The notes under the pieces: generated by a model
The model's database searches: none
What the model was told of the DNA's origin: nothing
The model's input: only the letters and a program-made list of their open reading frames with translations
NCBI RefSeq assembly: GCF_900099815.1
Contig: NZ_FNCW01000005.1
Location: forward strand, 186,001 to 250,000
DNA from: Psychroflexus sediminis
Lineage (GTDB): Bacteria; Bacteroidota; Bacteroidia; Flavobacteriales; Flavobacteriaceae
Reading direction: 5' to 3'
DNA length: 64,000 nucleotides
In this document: in pieces, positions 10,857 to 19,426 of the stretch
Numbering within the stretch: the first letter of the stretch is position 1
Layout of the letters: the number at the start of each line of letters is the position of its first letter
Translations under genes and position numbers: made by a program

Positions 10857-11003
10857 TATGATATTAAATTATATATAATTTTTGAGGCGTGAAATTACGA
10901 AATATTCAATTTAAAGCTGAGGATTTAAGCTTAGAATAACGAAAAGTTGGATGGATAACGGCTTTAAACATCGTATATTGAGATTTAATGCAAAATAAAT
11001 TCC

Positions 11004-11708
11004 ATGAAACCTTCCATTTTATTAGTCATAATTGCTTTTTTTGTTTCTTCCTGTGCAGAACTCGGACAAATTTCAAGGGAAATTGCAAAGTCCGGAATGC
11101 TGAGCGAGCAGCAGATTGCAAATGGTTTACAGCAGGCTTTATCAAAAGGTGTAAAAGAGCAGGTTTCAAAATTAACTGAAGAGAACGGCTTTTATAACAA
11201 TGCTCTCGTCAGGATCGGACTCCCGGAAGAATTGTCCACGATAGAAAGTACAATGCGAAGCTTTGGCCTTGATAACCTGGCAGATCAAGGTATTAAAGCT
11301 CTTAATGAAACTGCTCAGGAAGCTGTAAAAGAAGCTACCCCCATTTTTTTGAGCGCCATTCAAGACATGAGTTTTGAAGATGCCAGACAAATAGTTTTAG
11401 GAGACAAAACAGCAGCAACAGCTTATTTAAGAGAAAGAACAAGAACTGAACTGTATCAAAAATTTAAGCCCATCGTTCAAGAAAACTTTCAAAAAGTGGG
11501 TGCCGATCAAATTTGGGATAATTTGATAACTCAGTATAATCAAATTCCATTCACCGATAAGGTGAATCCTAATCTGACTGACTATGTCACCAATGAAGCT
11601 TTACAAGGGGTTTATAAAATGATAGAATTGGAAGAAATACAGATCAGAAATGACTTAAATGAAAGATCTACAGAATTGATGAGACGAGTGTTCGCCTTAC
11701 AAGATTAG
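11004..11708 (+). CDS. DUF4197-family lipoprotein
   Basis: A 234-residue secreted protein of the DUF4197 family. The N-terminus MKPSILLVIIAFFVSSCAEL is a lipoprotein signal peptide with lipobox VSSC (Cys17), so the mature protein should be lipid-anchored. The body is mostly helical. It contains IRIGLPEELSTIE-like and QDMSFEDARQIVLGDKTAAT segments, which are hallmarks of the family, and ends with a PIVQENF...YNQIPF block. The function of DUF4197 is not known. Its stop codon overlaps the convergent hydrolase stop by four bases (11705-11708). Confidence 0.87.
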   Translation: MKPSILLVIIAFFVSSCAELGQISREIAKSGMLSEQQIANGLQQALSKGVKEQVSKLTEENGFYNNALVRIGLPEELSTIESTMRSFGLDNLADQGIKALNETAQEAVKEATPIFLSAIQDMSFEDARQIVLGDKTAATAYLRERTRTELYQKFKPIVQENFQKVGADQIWDNLITQYNQIPFTDKVNPNLTDYVTNEALQGVYKMIELEEIQIRNDLNERSTELMRRVFALQD

Positions 11709-12514
11709 CAGGTCTTAAGCGGATAAGACTGATGCTGTAAACTTTTGATGAAATTTATAACCTGTGTATTAAATATAGTGGGCTGCTCTACATTTACAAC
11801 ATGGCCGCAATTTTTTAAAACAAATAACTTGGCTTCTTTGTGGGTTTCAGAAATTTTCCTCACTGCTGGTAAAAACAAATAATCCTGTTCACCCATCATG
11901 TATAACGAAGGAATATCAATAGCTTTCTGCCTAAAGAATTTCAGTAAGGGATTGATTTCGGAAGTCAGTTTAAACCAGCGAATAAATTCTTTCTGGTATA
12001 GTTTTTTAGCCTCATTCACAAAAAGATTCCTGGATTTCTTATGGTTTTTCCTGGGCATAATAATAAACGCAAACAGCTTATACAAAATCATATAAGGAAC
12101 AACTGACTTGAATATAACACCCACATTCATCAGAAATCGAGATCTGACGTTCATTTTCATAATCGCCCCACCCATAATCATGCTGGAAACCCGTTCCGGG
12201 TAATTCTCTGCTAAATTTCTGATCAGGATTGTTCCTAGAGAAATCCCTACAAAATGGGACTTTCGAATGTTATTGACATCCAAAACTTCAATGATATCGT
12301 TGGTGATTGCGTCAAACGTGTAGTTTTCATCCAGGGAATCCTGAAGCTTAGGGTTGGAATTCCCATGCCCTCTCAGGTCGAGAAGCAAAACATTAAATTG
12401 AGACTTAAAGGCTCTCAACTGCTTAAACCATATCGAAGAGCTTCCACCAGCACCATGTACAAAAGTCACCCAGTCCTGGGATGATTTATGAATATAAATG
12501 GAATGGTGTATCAA
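11705..12514 (-). CDS. Alpha/beta-fold hydrolase
   Basis: A 269-residue cytoplasmic serine hydrolase. VTFVHGAGGSSSIWFKQ contains the oxyanion-hole HGxGG segment. VGISLGTIL is the nucleophile elbow with the catalytic Ser. The acid is probably the Asp of MGEQDYLF and the base the His of NCGHVVNVEQP, in the usual order. The substrate is unknown; the family includes esterases, lipases and haloperoxidase-like enzymes. The start is TTG at 12512-12514: there is an in-frame stop upstream, no ATG gives the conserved N-terminal strand, and a perfect -7 box lies 13 bases before it. Confidence 0.85.
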   Translation of the reverse strand: MIHHSIYIHKSSQDWVTFVHGAGGSSSIWFKQLRAFKSQFNVLLLDLRGHGNSNPKLQDSLDENYTFDAITNDIIEVLDVNNIRKSHFVGISLGTILIRNLAENYPERVSSMIMGGAIMKMNVRSRFLMNVGVIFKSVVPYMILYKLFAFIIMPRKNHKKSRNLFVNEAKKLYQKEFIRWFKLTSEINPLLKFFRQKAIDIPSLYMMGEQDYLFLPAVRKISETHKEAKLFVLKNCGHVVNVEQPTIFNTQVINFIKSLQHQSYPLKTC

Positions 12515-12527
12515 GCTTTAATTTTCG

Positions 12528-12535
12528 CAAATATA
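12528..12535 (-). promoter_or_regulatory. -7 promoter box of the alpha/beta hydrolase gene
   Basis: TATATTTG on the minus strand. With initiation about seven bases downstream the leader is only about seven bases long, which supports the TTG start codon. Confidence 0.55.
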
Positions 12536-12583
12536 CACAGATATCTGATTACTGGAATAAAGTCTCCGAATCCTAGCAAAACT

Positions 12584-13354
12584 TTATAATTTGTCCCTAA
12601 GCTGACCGAAGTAATCAAAAGCTTTGAGCAACCTTGACCCATACCAGCTGAAATATTCCCCATCTACAATGTGGATCTGATCAGGATTCATTTCAAACTC
12701 CTTTTTATGCTGGTCTTTAAAGGGAAAGGGCTCCGAGGAAAGAAAGATGTAATCCACTGGCTTTAATTGATGGATATCCACTTCAGGATAGCGTGCCGAG
12801 TCATCATACACATTATCAAAATTGTTCAGTTTCAGCATATAATCGATAAAAGTAGACGAACCGACAACCATCCAGGGATCTCTCCATATGAAATAAGCTA
12901 CTTTCAATGTTGGCTGATGCCGGGTTTCTCTGCTGAACTTGATAAAGCTGGTTTGGATGTCATCCGCAAGCTGACTGGACCTTTCCGGTATAGAAAAGAG
13001 TTCCCCCAGGTCTCGAATCAACTGAAGTAAATCTTCAATAGAATTAATATCACTGACATATACAGGATGAGATTCAGATAACTGTTCTATATCCTCCAAC
13101 TCATTTTCTTCCTTATTGGCTAAAATAAAATCAGGACTTAGCGCCTGTATGGAATCGTGTTTGATGTTTTTAGTACCCCCGATGACCTCGGCATGGGTTC
13201 GTATATCCTGAGGATGCACACAAAATTTTGTGACGCCCAGCAGTTTATGCTTCACTCCTAAGTCAACCAGCATTTCGGTAAGACTCGGCACCAGGCATAC
13301 AATGCGTTCGGGAATAGTGTCAACATCCAGGGCTCTGTGTAATTGGTCTTTCAT
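12584..13354 (-). CDS. Helical-backbone metal-receptor protein, BtuF-like, without signal peptide
   Basis: A 256-residue protein of the type III periplasmic-binding fold used for cobalamin and siderophores. PERIVCLVPSLTEMLVDLG matches the opening of BtuF-like proteins (consensus P-RIVSL-PS-TE-L-ALG). LSPDFILANKEENELEDIE and the C-terminal DYIFLSSEPFPFK block also fit. The usual secreted form has a signal peptide or lipobox; here the conserved fold begins at about residue 16 and nothing hydrophobic precedes it. It may act in the cytoplasm, or bind a corrinoid or metal there. No ABC permease or ATPase is adjacent. It lies on the same strand as icmF, 1.7 kb away. The ligand is inferred from family only. 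Confidence 0.8.
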   Translation of the reverse strand: MKDQLHRALDVDTIPERIVCLVPSLTEMLVDLGVKHKLLGVTKFCVHPQDIRTHAEVIGGTKNIKHDSIQALSPDFILANKEENELEDIEQLSESHPVYVSDINSIEDLLQLIRDLGELFSIPERSSQLADDIQTSFIKFSRETRHQPTLKVAYFIWRDPWMVVGSSTFIDYMLKLNNFDNVYDDSARYPEVDIHQLKPVDYIFLSSEPFPFKDQHKKEFEMNPDQIHIVDGEYFSWYGSRLLKAFDYFGQLRDKL

Positions 13355-13370
13355 AAATAAACTAAAAAAA

Positions 13371-13398
13371 ATACCAGCAGAAAGTGATCTGCTGGTAT
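13371..13398 (-). terminator. Intrinsic terminator of the 8-Cys protein gene
   Basis: An 11-bp perfect stem (13371-13381 with 13388-13398), 6-base loop, followed on the minus strand by a run of eight T. It sits between the 8-Cys gene and the BtuF-like gene, so the two are probably separate transcripts. Confidence 0.8.
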
Positions 13399-13420
13399 AA
13401 GTTCAATGCTTTTTACTGAA

Positions 13421-13660
13421 TTATGCTGTCGGTGCCCAGGAAGAACATAACATTCCGGGAGCCGCTTTGGTAGGATGTGCACAAGTTGAAGTGCCATGCT
13501 TTTCACAATTCGAACAGCTTCTTTCATTCTTAAGTTCTGCTTTCATATCAAATAAATCGCAGGTATATTTTTGAGACACCAAAACCTCATGCTTACTGCA
13601 GAACGTCCCTTCAATTAAATTTTTACAATTGCTGCAATTATTCGCGAATCTAATAGCCAT
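13421..13660 (-). CDS. Small cysteine-rich protein with a duplicated 4-Cys motif
   Basis: A 79-residue protein with eight cysteines at 9, 12, 21, 34 and 49, 52, 60, 72. They form two copies of one spacing: C-x2-C-x8-C-x12-C and C-x2-C-x7-C-x11-C. Each third Cys has a nearby histidine (CSKH and CAH). Both copies share the CSNC-K/E core. This looks like an internal duplication of a zinc-ribbon or rubredoxin-like knuckle; the sequence does not say which metal is bound. There is no signal peptide, so it is cytoplasmic. It has its own terminator. I do not recognise a named family. Small Cys-rich proteins like this are frequent as uncharacterised genes in flavobacteria. Confidence 0.75.
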   Translation of the reverse strand: MAIRFANNCSNCKNLIEGTFCSKHEVLVSQKYTCDLFDMKAELKNERSCSNCEKHGTSTCAHPTKAAPGMLCSSWAPTA

Positions 13661-13775
13661 ATGATTAAGTTTTAAAGATTATTTCAATTTTTTTACCAAT
13701 ATAAAGAGAAGCAAAAGTAATTCTGTTAAAAATTGAGTAAATCCCTATAATACATTATTAGACTGATTAAAAATA

Positions 13776-13807
13776 AAAAGCACCTGTTTATCTAAACAGG
13801 TGCTTTT
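13776..13807 (-). terminator. Terminator of the thrS-infC-rpmI-rplT operon
   Basis: A 15-bp inverted repeat (13776-13790 with 13793-13807), with core GCACCTGTTTA and an outer A/T run, just beyond the rplT stop codon. Confidence 0.85.
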
Positions 13808-13830
13808 CAATTGCGATAATAAGTTAGAAT

Positions 13831-14175
13831 TTATTTGACTTTGTCGACTACGGCTTTAAAAGCTTCTGGATTGTTCATAGCTAAATCCGCAAGGACTTTT
13901 CTATTCAATTCGATGTTGTGAGCTTTCACTTTTCCCATAAACTGAGAATAGGATAAACCATGTAATCTCGCAGCTGCATTAATTCTTATGATCCAAAGTG
14001 ACCTGAAATTTCTTTTCTTGGTCTTGCGGTCTCTGTAAGCATATAACATTGCTTTTTCGACTGCATTTTTGGCTACTGTCCAAACGTTTTTACGACGTCC
14101 GAAATAACCTTTAGCTTGCTTCATTATTTTTTTACGTCTGGCTCTGGAAGCGACAGAATTTGTTGATCTTGGCAT
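13831..14175 (-). CDS. rplT: 50S ribosomal protein L20 (bL20)
   Basis: A 114-residue basic protein that binds 23S rRNA early in 50S assembly. [20 protein letters not shown] and [15 protein letters not shown] match the L20 N-terminal extension. [20 protein letters not shown] is the conserved globular core. Length is normal for the family. It is the last gene of thrS-infC-rpmI-rplT, the same order as in many bacteria. In Escherichia coli L20 represses this operon by binding its leader. I see no such structured leader here; rpmI and rplT are separated by 82 bases. Confidence 0.97.
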   Translation of the reverse strand: MPRSTNSVASRARRKKIMKQAKGYFGRRKNVWTVAKNAVEKAMLYAYRDRKTKKRNFRSLWIIRINAAARLHGLSYSQFMGKVKAHNIELNRKVLADLAMNNPEAFKAVVDKVK

Positions 14176-14257
14176 ATTTTAAAGTTTTTTGTAGCAGGCA
14201 GTTACGAGTAACATTTTATGAGCCTAACTCCATGGATTAATAATTAACCTTGTTTGC

Positions 14258-14455
14258 TTATTTTAAGCGTAATTGAGTTTTGATGCTGTGCTCATCGGCT
14301 TTGTCTACTAGACCGCTATGAGTTAGCTTCAATTTTCTCTTTTTTGACTTTTTGGTCAAAATGTGACTTTTGAATGCATGTTTACGCTTTATTTTACCTG
14401 TTCCGGTAAGTTTGAAACGCTTTTTAGCACTCGACTTGGTTTTCATTTTAGGCAT
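14258..14455 (-). CDS. rpmI: 50S ribosomal protein L35 (bL35)
   Basis: A 65-residue basic ribosomal protein. The start is the ATG at 14453-14455 ([20 protein letters not shown]), which matches the family N-terminus exactly; a longer in-frame reading from 14503 would overlap infC and adds non-conserved residues. [20 protein letters not shown] completes the family signature. The gene lies 25 bases after the infC stop and is cotranscribed with it. Confidence 0.97.
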   Translation of the reverse strand: MPKMKTKSSAKKRFKLTGTGKIKRKHAFKSHILTKKSKKRKLKLTHSGLVDKADEHSIKTQLRLK

Positions 14456-14480
14456 CTGAATGTATTTAGGATTATCGCAA

Positions 14481-15038
14481 TTATTTTTTGGAAACCGGAG
14501 CAAGAATCATAATCATTCTTTTACCCTCCAATTTTGGCATCTGCTCTACTTTAGCTATATCTTCTAGATCCTGAGCTAATCTTAAAAGCAAGATCTGCCC
14601 TTTATCTTTAAAGACTATAGAACGCCCTTTAAAGAAGACAAAAGCTTTTAGCTTGGCACCATCTTTAAGAAACTTCTCTGCATTTTTCTTTTTGAATTCG
14701 TAATCATGGTCATCTGTATTGGGACCAAAACGAATTTCTTTAACCACGACCTGAGTCGTTTTTTGTTTGAGCTGTTTTTCTCTCTTTTTCTGTTCGTACA
14801 AGAATTTCTTGTAATCCATAACTTTACAAACAGGAGGATCTGCCTTAGGAGATATCTCTACTAAATCCAGCTCCTGTTCTTCGGCCATGGCCAAAGCTTC
14901 TTTGAGTGAATAAATATCTACTTTAACATTCTCACCAACGACACGAACCTTTGGAGCTCTTATCTTCTCGTTGATCTTGTGAGGGTTTTCTTTAATCTGC
15001 CTCGGGGCCTGTCTTGATTTTTTTCTACGTATTGCTAT
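14481..15038 (-). CDS. infC: Translation initiation factor IF-3, with a non-AUG (AUA) start codon
   Basis: IF-3 binds the 30S subunit and rejects wrong start codons. The C-terminal domain ([20 protein letters not shown]) and the linker ([24 protein letters not shown]) are clear. The N-terminal domain ([18 protein letters not shown], then DIYSLKEAL) is also present and in frame, but no ATG, GTG or TTG occurs before it. The first standard start codons are TTG at 14894 and ATG at 14888, which would delete the N-terminal domain. Alignment with family starts of the MAIRR type points to ATA at 15036-15038 (reads [14 protein letters not shown]), giving 185 residues. A second ATA lies two codons upstream. 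E. coli infC uses AUU and is self-regulated through it. thrS ends 18 bases upstream. Confidence 0.9.
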   Translation of the reverse strand: MAIRRKKSRQAPRQIKENPHKINEKIRAPKVRVVGENVKVDIYSLKEALAMAEEQELDLVEISPKADPPVCKVMDYKKFLYEQKKREKQLKQKTTQVVVKEIRFGPNTDDHDYEFKKKNAEKFLKDGAKLKAFVFFKGRSIVFKDKGQILLLRLAQDLEDIAKVEQMPKLEGKRMIMILAPVSKK

Positions 15039-15055
15039 GGCTATCTATTTTTTAA

Positions 15056-17002
15056 TTAAACTTCAAATTTATATACTTCTTTATCGGTTTCGACTTGTAA
15101 GATCTTGGCAAAACTTTCTATGGGCATTTCTCCCAGATCATCTCCCCCATGCTTTCTTACGGAAACGGTTTCGTTTTCAACTTCCGCTTCCCCTATGATC
15201 AGCATATAAGGAATTTTATTCATCTCAGCTTCACGGATTTTCTTACCCATGGTTTCACCTCGATTGTCGAATATGGCGCGAATTTCGTGTTTTTTCAGTA
15301 AACTTAAAACTTTTTTAGAATAATTTTCATATTTCTCACTGATTGATAGGATAATAGCTTGTTCTGGCATTAACCATAAAGGGAAATTCCCTCCTGTATG
15401 TTCAAGCAAAATCGCTATAAAGCGTTCTAAGCTGCCAAATGGCGCTCTATGGATCATCACTGGTCTGTGCATTTCATTGTCACTTCCCTTGTATTCCAGT
15501 TCAAATCGCTCCGGAAGATTATAATCCACCTGGATAGTTCCCAGCTGCCATTGTCTCCCCAAGGCATCTTTGACCATAAAATCCAGTTTTGGTCCGTAGA
15601 AAGCAGCTTCGCCGGTTTCTACTTTATAATTAAGCCCTTTTTCTTCGGCTGCATTTAAAATGGCCGCTTCTGCTTTTGTCCAGTTTTCATCGGAACCGAT
15701 ATATTTTGAAGGATTTTCAGGATCTCTCAACGAAACCTGAGCTGTAAAGTTTTCGAAGCCTAAGGCACCAAATACATACAGAACCAAATCGATTACTTTT
15801 TTGAATTCTTCATCCAGCTGTTCAGGCATGCAGAAAATATGGGCATCATCCTGGGTAAAACCTCTAACTCTGGTCAGTCCATGAAGCTCTCCACTTTGCT
15901 CATAACGGTAGACCGTACCAAATTCTGCATAACGCTGTGGCAAATCCCGGTAACTCCAGGCCTGTGAATTGAAAATCTCACAGTGATGTGGACAATTCAT
16001 CGGTTTTAAAAGGTACTCTTCTCCATCCTGAGGTGTTTTGATAGGCTGGAAACTATCCTCTCCATATTTTTGATAATGTCCAGAAGTCATATATAATTCT
16101 TTCTGACCAATATGCGGAGAAACCACGGGCTGATAGCCTGCTGCTTCCTGAGCGTCTTTCATAAATTTCTCGAGACGGTCTCTAAGCGCCGCTCCTTTTG
16201 GCAACCAAAGCGGCAGACCCTGCCCCACCTTCTGAGAAAATGTAAATAATTTTAATTCTTTCCCCAGTTTTCTATGATCGCGTTTTTTGGCTTCTTCAAG
16301 CAGCGCGAGATACTCCTTTAATTCTTTTTGTTTAGGAAATGATATTCCATAAATCCGGGTCAACTGTGGATTATTCTCATCACCTCTCCAGTAGGCTCCA
16401 GCGATATTCATCAGCTTTACAGCCTTTATAAAACCTGTGTTTGGAATATGTCCGCCTCTGCATAAATCAGTAAAGTCATCATGATCACAAAATGTAATCG
16501 TGCCCTCTTCAAGATTCTCTATCAACTCAACTTTAAAAGGGTTGTTTTTGGATTTGTAATACTCTAAAGCTTCAGATTTCGTCACTTCACGCATTTCAAA
16601 ATCATGCTTGCCTCTGGCGAGCTCCAACATCTTAGCTTCAATCTTAGGAAAATCATTTTCAGAAATAAGCTCCCCGTTAAGATCCACATCATAATAAAAT
16701 CCATTTTCAATAGAGGGTCCAATGGTGAGATGAACATCCGGATATAATTTTAAGAGCGCTTGCGCCATCAGGTGCGAGGTGGAGTGCCAAAAAGCCTGCT
16801 TGCCCTCGTCATCATTGAAAGTCAATAGCACCAAATTACCATCGTCTTGAAGAGGAGTCGTGGTTTCAACAATAGTATCATTAAATTTTGCTGAAATCAC
16901 ATTTCTGGCTAAGCCTGAACTTATGCTTAAAGCAACCTGAAGAGGCGTTGTGCCCTTCTCATATTGCTTTACACTTCCGTCTGGTAAGGTAATATTGATC
17001 AT
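15056..17002 (-). CDS. thrS: Threonyl-tRNA synthetase
   Basis: Charges tRNA-Thr. The 648-residue chain has a TGS domain (residues 1-60, [19 protein letters not shown]), the editing domain with [17 protein letters not shown] (the zinc-type HxxxH), the class II catalytic core, and a C-terminal anticodon-binding domain ([16 protein letters not shown]). The catalytic zinc ligands are retained: Cys in [10 protein letters not shown], His in the DDAHIFC region and His in [13 protein letters not shown]. It is the first gene of the operon with infC, rpmI and rplT and has a textbook promoter ten bases upstream of its transcript start codon. Confidence 0.97.
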   Translation of the reverse strand: MINITLPDGSVKQYEKGTTPLQVALSISSGLARNVISAKFNDTIVETTTPLQDDGNLVLLTFNDDEGKQAFWHSTSHLMAQALLKLYPDVHLTIGPSIENGFYYDVDLNGELISENDFPKIEAKMLELARGKHDFEMREVTKSEALEYYKSKNNPFKVELIENLEEGTITFCDHDDFTDLCRGGHIPNTGFIKAVKLMNIAGAYWRGDENNPQLTRIYGISFPKQKELKEYLALLEEAKKRDHRKLGKELKLFTFSQKVGQGLPLWLPKGAALRDRLEKFMKDAQEAAGYQPVVSPHIGQKELYMTSGHYQKYGEDSFQPIKTPQDGEEYLLKPMNCPHHCEIFNSQAWSYRDLPQRYAEFGTVYRYEQSGELHGLTRVRGFTQDDAHIFCMPEQLDEEFKKVIDLVLYVFGALGFENFTAQVSLRDPENPSKYIGSDENWTKAEAAILNAAEEKGLNYKVETGEAAFYGPKLDFMVKDALGRQWQLGTIQVDYNLPERFELEYKGSDNEMHRPVMIHRAPFGSLERFIAILLEHTGGNFPLWLMPEQAIILSISEKYENYSKKVLSLLKKHEIRAIFDNRGETMGKKIREAEMNKIPYMLIIGEAEVENETVSVRKHGGDDLGEMPIESFAKILQVETDKEVYKFEV

Positions 17003-17018
17003 TGATATTGATTTTGAG

Positions 17019-17048
17019 CAAAGATACTAGGTTAATATTTCTTTGCAA
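17019..17048 (-). promoter_or_regulatory. Promoter of the thrS-infC-rpmI-rplT operon
   Basis: Minus-strand TTG at 17046-17048, a 19-base spacer, then TATCTTTG at 17019-17026. Transcription should begin near 17012, leaving a leader of about ten bases, too short for a T-box or an attenuator. Confidence 0.7.
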
Positions 17049-17202
17049 CATGAAATCCTGTTTGTTTGGGGTTTTGTTGTCTTAAATATTTGATTAGTTA
17101 AAGCCTGAATAAGCCTTCTAAAAAGTTAGGATTTGTCAGCTTGAGCCTCTGGAAATTTTAGAAGTCTATTTAATATAAAGTGACGCTTTATACATGTTTT
17201 AA

Positions 17203-17299
17203 CATCGAGCCTTTCGGCTTCGCTCAGGACAAGCTAAGTCGAGATGTATTTGGTTCTCGACTCCGCCTGCCTGCGTTCCGCTTAGGAAGGCAGGCTCGA
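17203..17299. repeat. Dispersed palindromic repeat, compound copy
   Basis: The right half (17269-17299, 31 bases) is identical to the reverse complement of 40696-40726. The left half (17222-17243, GCTCAGGACAAGCTAAGTCG) is a close relative of 33835-33856. CATCGAGCCT at 17203-17212 also recurs at 40694-40703. So this intergenic element is a mosaic of two repeat families found elsewhere in the window. It contains no reading frame. The rest of the gap 17003-17376 holds only the thrS promoter and the htpG terminator. Confidence 0.75.
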
Positions 17300-17322
17300 A
17301 GTGTCAGTTCTAAATATCATAA

Positions 17323-17359
17323 AAACACAAAACCACTTCGCTAAAGTGGTTTTGTGTTT
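17323..17359 (-). terminator. Intrinsic terminator of htpG
   Basis: A 16-bp perfect stem (17323-17338 with 17344-17359), 5-base loop, with a T run on the minus strand, 17 bases beyond the htpG stop. Confidence 0.88.
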
Positions 17360-17376
17360 CGAAATAATGCTTTTGC

Positions 17377-19269
17377 TTATTTGATCAGTTTGAAACTTCT
17401 TTCTACAAAATTGGTGAGCTCCTCACCTTTTAAGAGATTTTGAGATAGCAACGCTAAATCTAAAGTTTGCTTGATCAGCGTTTCTCTTTTGGAATCTTCT
17501 TTTGCTTTCAGAATTTTAGAAATCAATGGATTGTTGGTATTGACAACCAAATTATACATCTCTGGCATATTGCCCATACCAAACATTCCTCCCCCACCGG
17601 TTTGCTGCATCTCTTTCATTCGACGCATAAATTCCGGCTGAGTAATCATCACAGGAGCTGTATCAGAATCTAAAGCTTCGAGTTGCACGCTGTATTTTTC
17701 CTTAGGTACAACCGTTTCAAAACTAGTTTTGACCGTTTCTTTTTCTTCATCAGAAAGTTTAGAAACCTGCTCAGATTCTTTTTTGATCAAGTTTTCAACA
17801 TGATCGCTGTCTACTCTCACGAAAGAGACCTTTTGCTCGTTTTCCTGCTCCAGTTTTTGAATCAAGTGAGACACAATTGGGGAATCTAAAAGCAATACTT
17901 TATAGCCTTTTGCTTCTGCTCTTTTGATATAACTGTGTTGCTGATCTTTATTGGAAGCATATAAAACTACCAGCTTCCCGTCCTTATCGGTCTGCAGATC
18001 CGTTATTTCATTTTTAAGTTCATCAAAAGTGAAATACGTATTGTTTGTGGTTGGATACAATGCAAATTTTTGAGCCTTTTCAAAAAATTTATCTTCAGAC
18101 AACATACCGTATTCAATCACCACCTTGATATCATTCCACTTCTTCTCGAAATCTTCTCTGTTGTCGTTGAAAAGCGACTTTAGTTTATCTGCTACCTTTC
18201 TGGTGATATAACTTGAAATCTTCTTCACAGCAGAATCTGCCTGTAAGTAAGATCTAGACACGTTGAGCGGAATATCCGGAGAATCGATAACACCTTTCAG
18301 CATAGTCAAAAATTCTGGCACAATCCCTTCTACATTATCGGTTACAAATACCTGATTCTGATAAAGCTGAATTTTATCTTTCTGAATCGACAAGTCATTT
18401 GTCAATTTTGGAAAATATAAAATACCGGTCAAGTTGAACGGATAATCTACATTCAAATGAATGTGAAATAAAGGCTCTTCAAATTGAGTTGGATATAACT
18501 CTCTGTAAAATGAATTATAATCTTTCTCCTCAAGTTCAGTTGGCTGTTTAGTCCACGCCGGATCTGGATTGTTGATTATATTATCAACCTTTATCTTTTT
18601 TGGTTCCTCATCTTCCTTGGCATCCTCCGCTTTTGGAAGCTCTTTTTCTTTAGTTCCGAATTTGATAGGAACTGGCATAAACTTGTTATACTTAACCAAA
18701 AGCTCGTTGATTCTGTGCTCTTCAAGAAACTCTTTCTCATCATCATTGATGTGAAGAATAATTTCAGTTCCTCTTTCAGTTTTATCGCCTTCTTCTAAAG
18801 TGAACTGTGTCGTTCCTTCGCAGGTCCAGTGCGCAGCAGGCTCGTCTTTCCAGGATTTAGTCTTGATTTCAACTTTGTTAGCGACCATAAATGCCGAATA
18901 AAACCCGAGTCCGAAGTGACCGATGATTCCTGTATCCTTAGCATCAGAATCTTTGTATTTTTCCAAAAACTCTTCAGCGCCGGAAAAAGCAACTTCATTG
19001 ATGTATTTTTCAACTTCTTCCTTTGTCATCCCCACACCTTCATCAATTATATGAAGAGTTTGGTTGTCTTTATCTATTTTAACTTCAATCTTAGGTTGAC
19101 CTACGTCAATTTTAGCTTCACCTATTCTCACCAGGTGATTCATTTTAAGAGTCGCATCGGTTGCGTTGGAAATAAGTTCTCTTAAAAAAATCTCGTGATC
19201 GCTGTAAAGAAATTTTTTGATCAGTGGAAAAATGTTTTCCACCGAAACATTAATATTACCTGTAGCCAT
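17377..19269 (-). CDS. htpG: HSP90-family molecular chaperone HtpG
   Basis: A 630-residue ATP-dependent chaperone. The N-terminal GHKL ATPase has FLRELISNATDATLK (the catalytic Glu and Asn), IIDEGVGMT and GHFGLGFYSAFMVA. The middle domain contains the conserved NVSRSYLQAD block. The C-terminal dimerisation domain ends with ERSFKLIK. A charged segment (KEKELPKAEDAKEDEEPKKI, about residues 215-235) links the first two domains, as in many Bacteroidota members. It is monocistronic and divergent from the tetR gene. No CIRCE-like element is visible upstream; a weak inverted repeat at 19302-19325 lies between them. Confidence 0.96.
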   Translation of the reverse strand: MATGNINVSVENIFPLIKKFLYSDHEIFLRELISNATDATLKMNHLVRIGEAKIDVGQPKIEVKIDKDNQTLHIIDEGVGMTKEEVEKYINEVAFSGAEEFLEKYKDSDAKDTGIIGHFGLGFYSAFMVANKVEIKTKSWKDEPAAHWTCEGTTQFTLEEGDKTERGTEIILHINDDEKEFLEEHRINELLVKYNKFMPVPIKFGTKEKELPKAEDAKEDEEPKKIKVDNIINNPDPAWTKQPTELEEKDYNSFYRELYPTQFEEPLFHIHLNVDYPFNLTGILYFPKLTNDLSIQKDKIQLYQNQVFVTDNVEGIVPEFLTMLKGVIDSPDIPLNVSRSYLQADSAVKKISSYITRKVADKLKSLFNDNREDFEKKWNDIKVVIEYGMLSEDKFFEKAQKFALYPTTNNTYFTFDELKNEITDLQTDKDGKLVVLYASNKDQQHSYIKRAEAKGYKVLLLDSPIVSHLIQKLEQENEQKVSFVRVDSDHVENLIKKESEQVSKLSDEEKETVKTSFETVVPKEKYSVQLEALDSDTAPVMITQPEFMRRMKEMQQTGGGGMFGMGNMPEMYNLVVNTNNPLISKILKAKEDSKRETLIKQTLDLALLSQNLLKGEELTNFVERSFKLIK

Positions 19270-19301
19270 ATGAATTGTATTTAATTTTAAACATTAATAA
19301 C

Positions 19302-19325
19302 AAACCGAATACCGCATATCGGTTT
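19302..19325. promoter_or_regulatory. Small inverted repeat between htpG and the tetR gene
   Basis: AAACCGA (19302-19308) faces TCGGTTT (19319-19325) across ten bases that include ATACCGCAT. A 24-bp dyad in a divergent region next to a TetR gene could be its operator. There is no second copy to support this. Confidence 0.3.
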
Positions 19326-19381
19326 ATGACAAACTGACAGAGATCTGTACATTTAACAAAAGATTTCGTTTAAAGTTGAGG

Positions 19382-19409
19382 TTTGAAGGTTAAACAATAA
19401 TTATATTTG
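19382..19409 (+). promoter_or_regulatory. Promoter of the tetR-ABC1 kinase pair
   Basis: TTTG at 19382-19385, a 16-base spacer, and TATATTTG at 19402-19409. The spacer is slightly short. The ATG follows 17 bases after the -7 box. Confidence 0.5.
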
Positions 19410-19426
19410 TGTATAAAATTTTAATT

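Noticed and set aside
10857-11003. Cobalamin riboswitch upstream of icmF.
   Set aside because: The gap is AT-rich and has no B12-box sequence or long paired elements.
14481-14894. infC starting at TTG 14894 or ATG 14888.
   Set aside because: This would cut off the conserved N-terminal domain of IF-3, which is intact in frame upstream.
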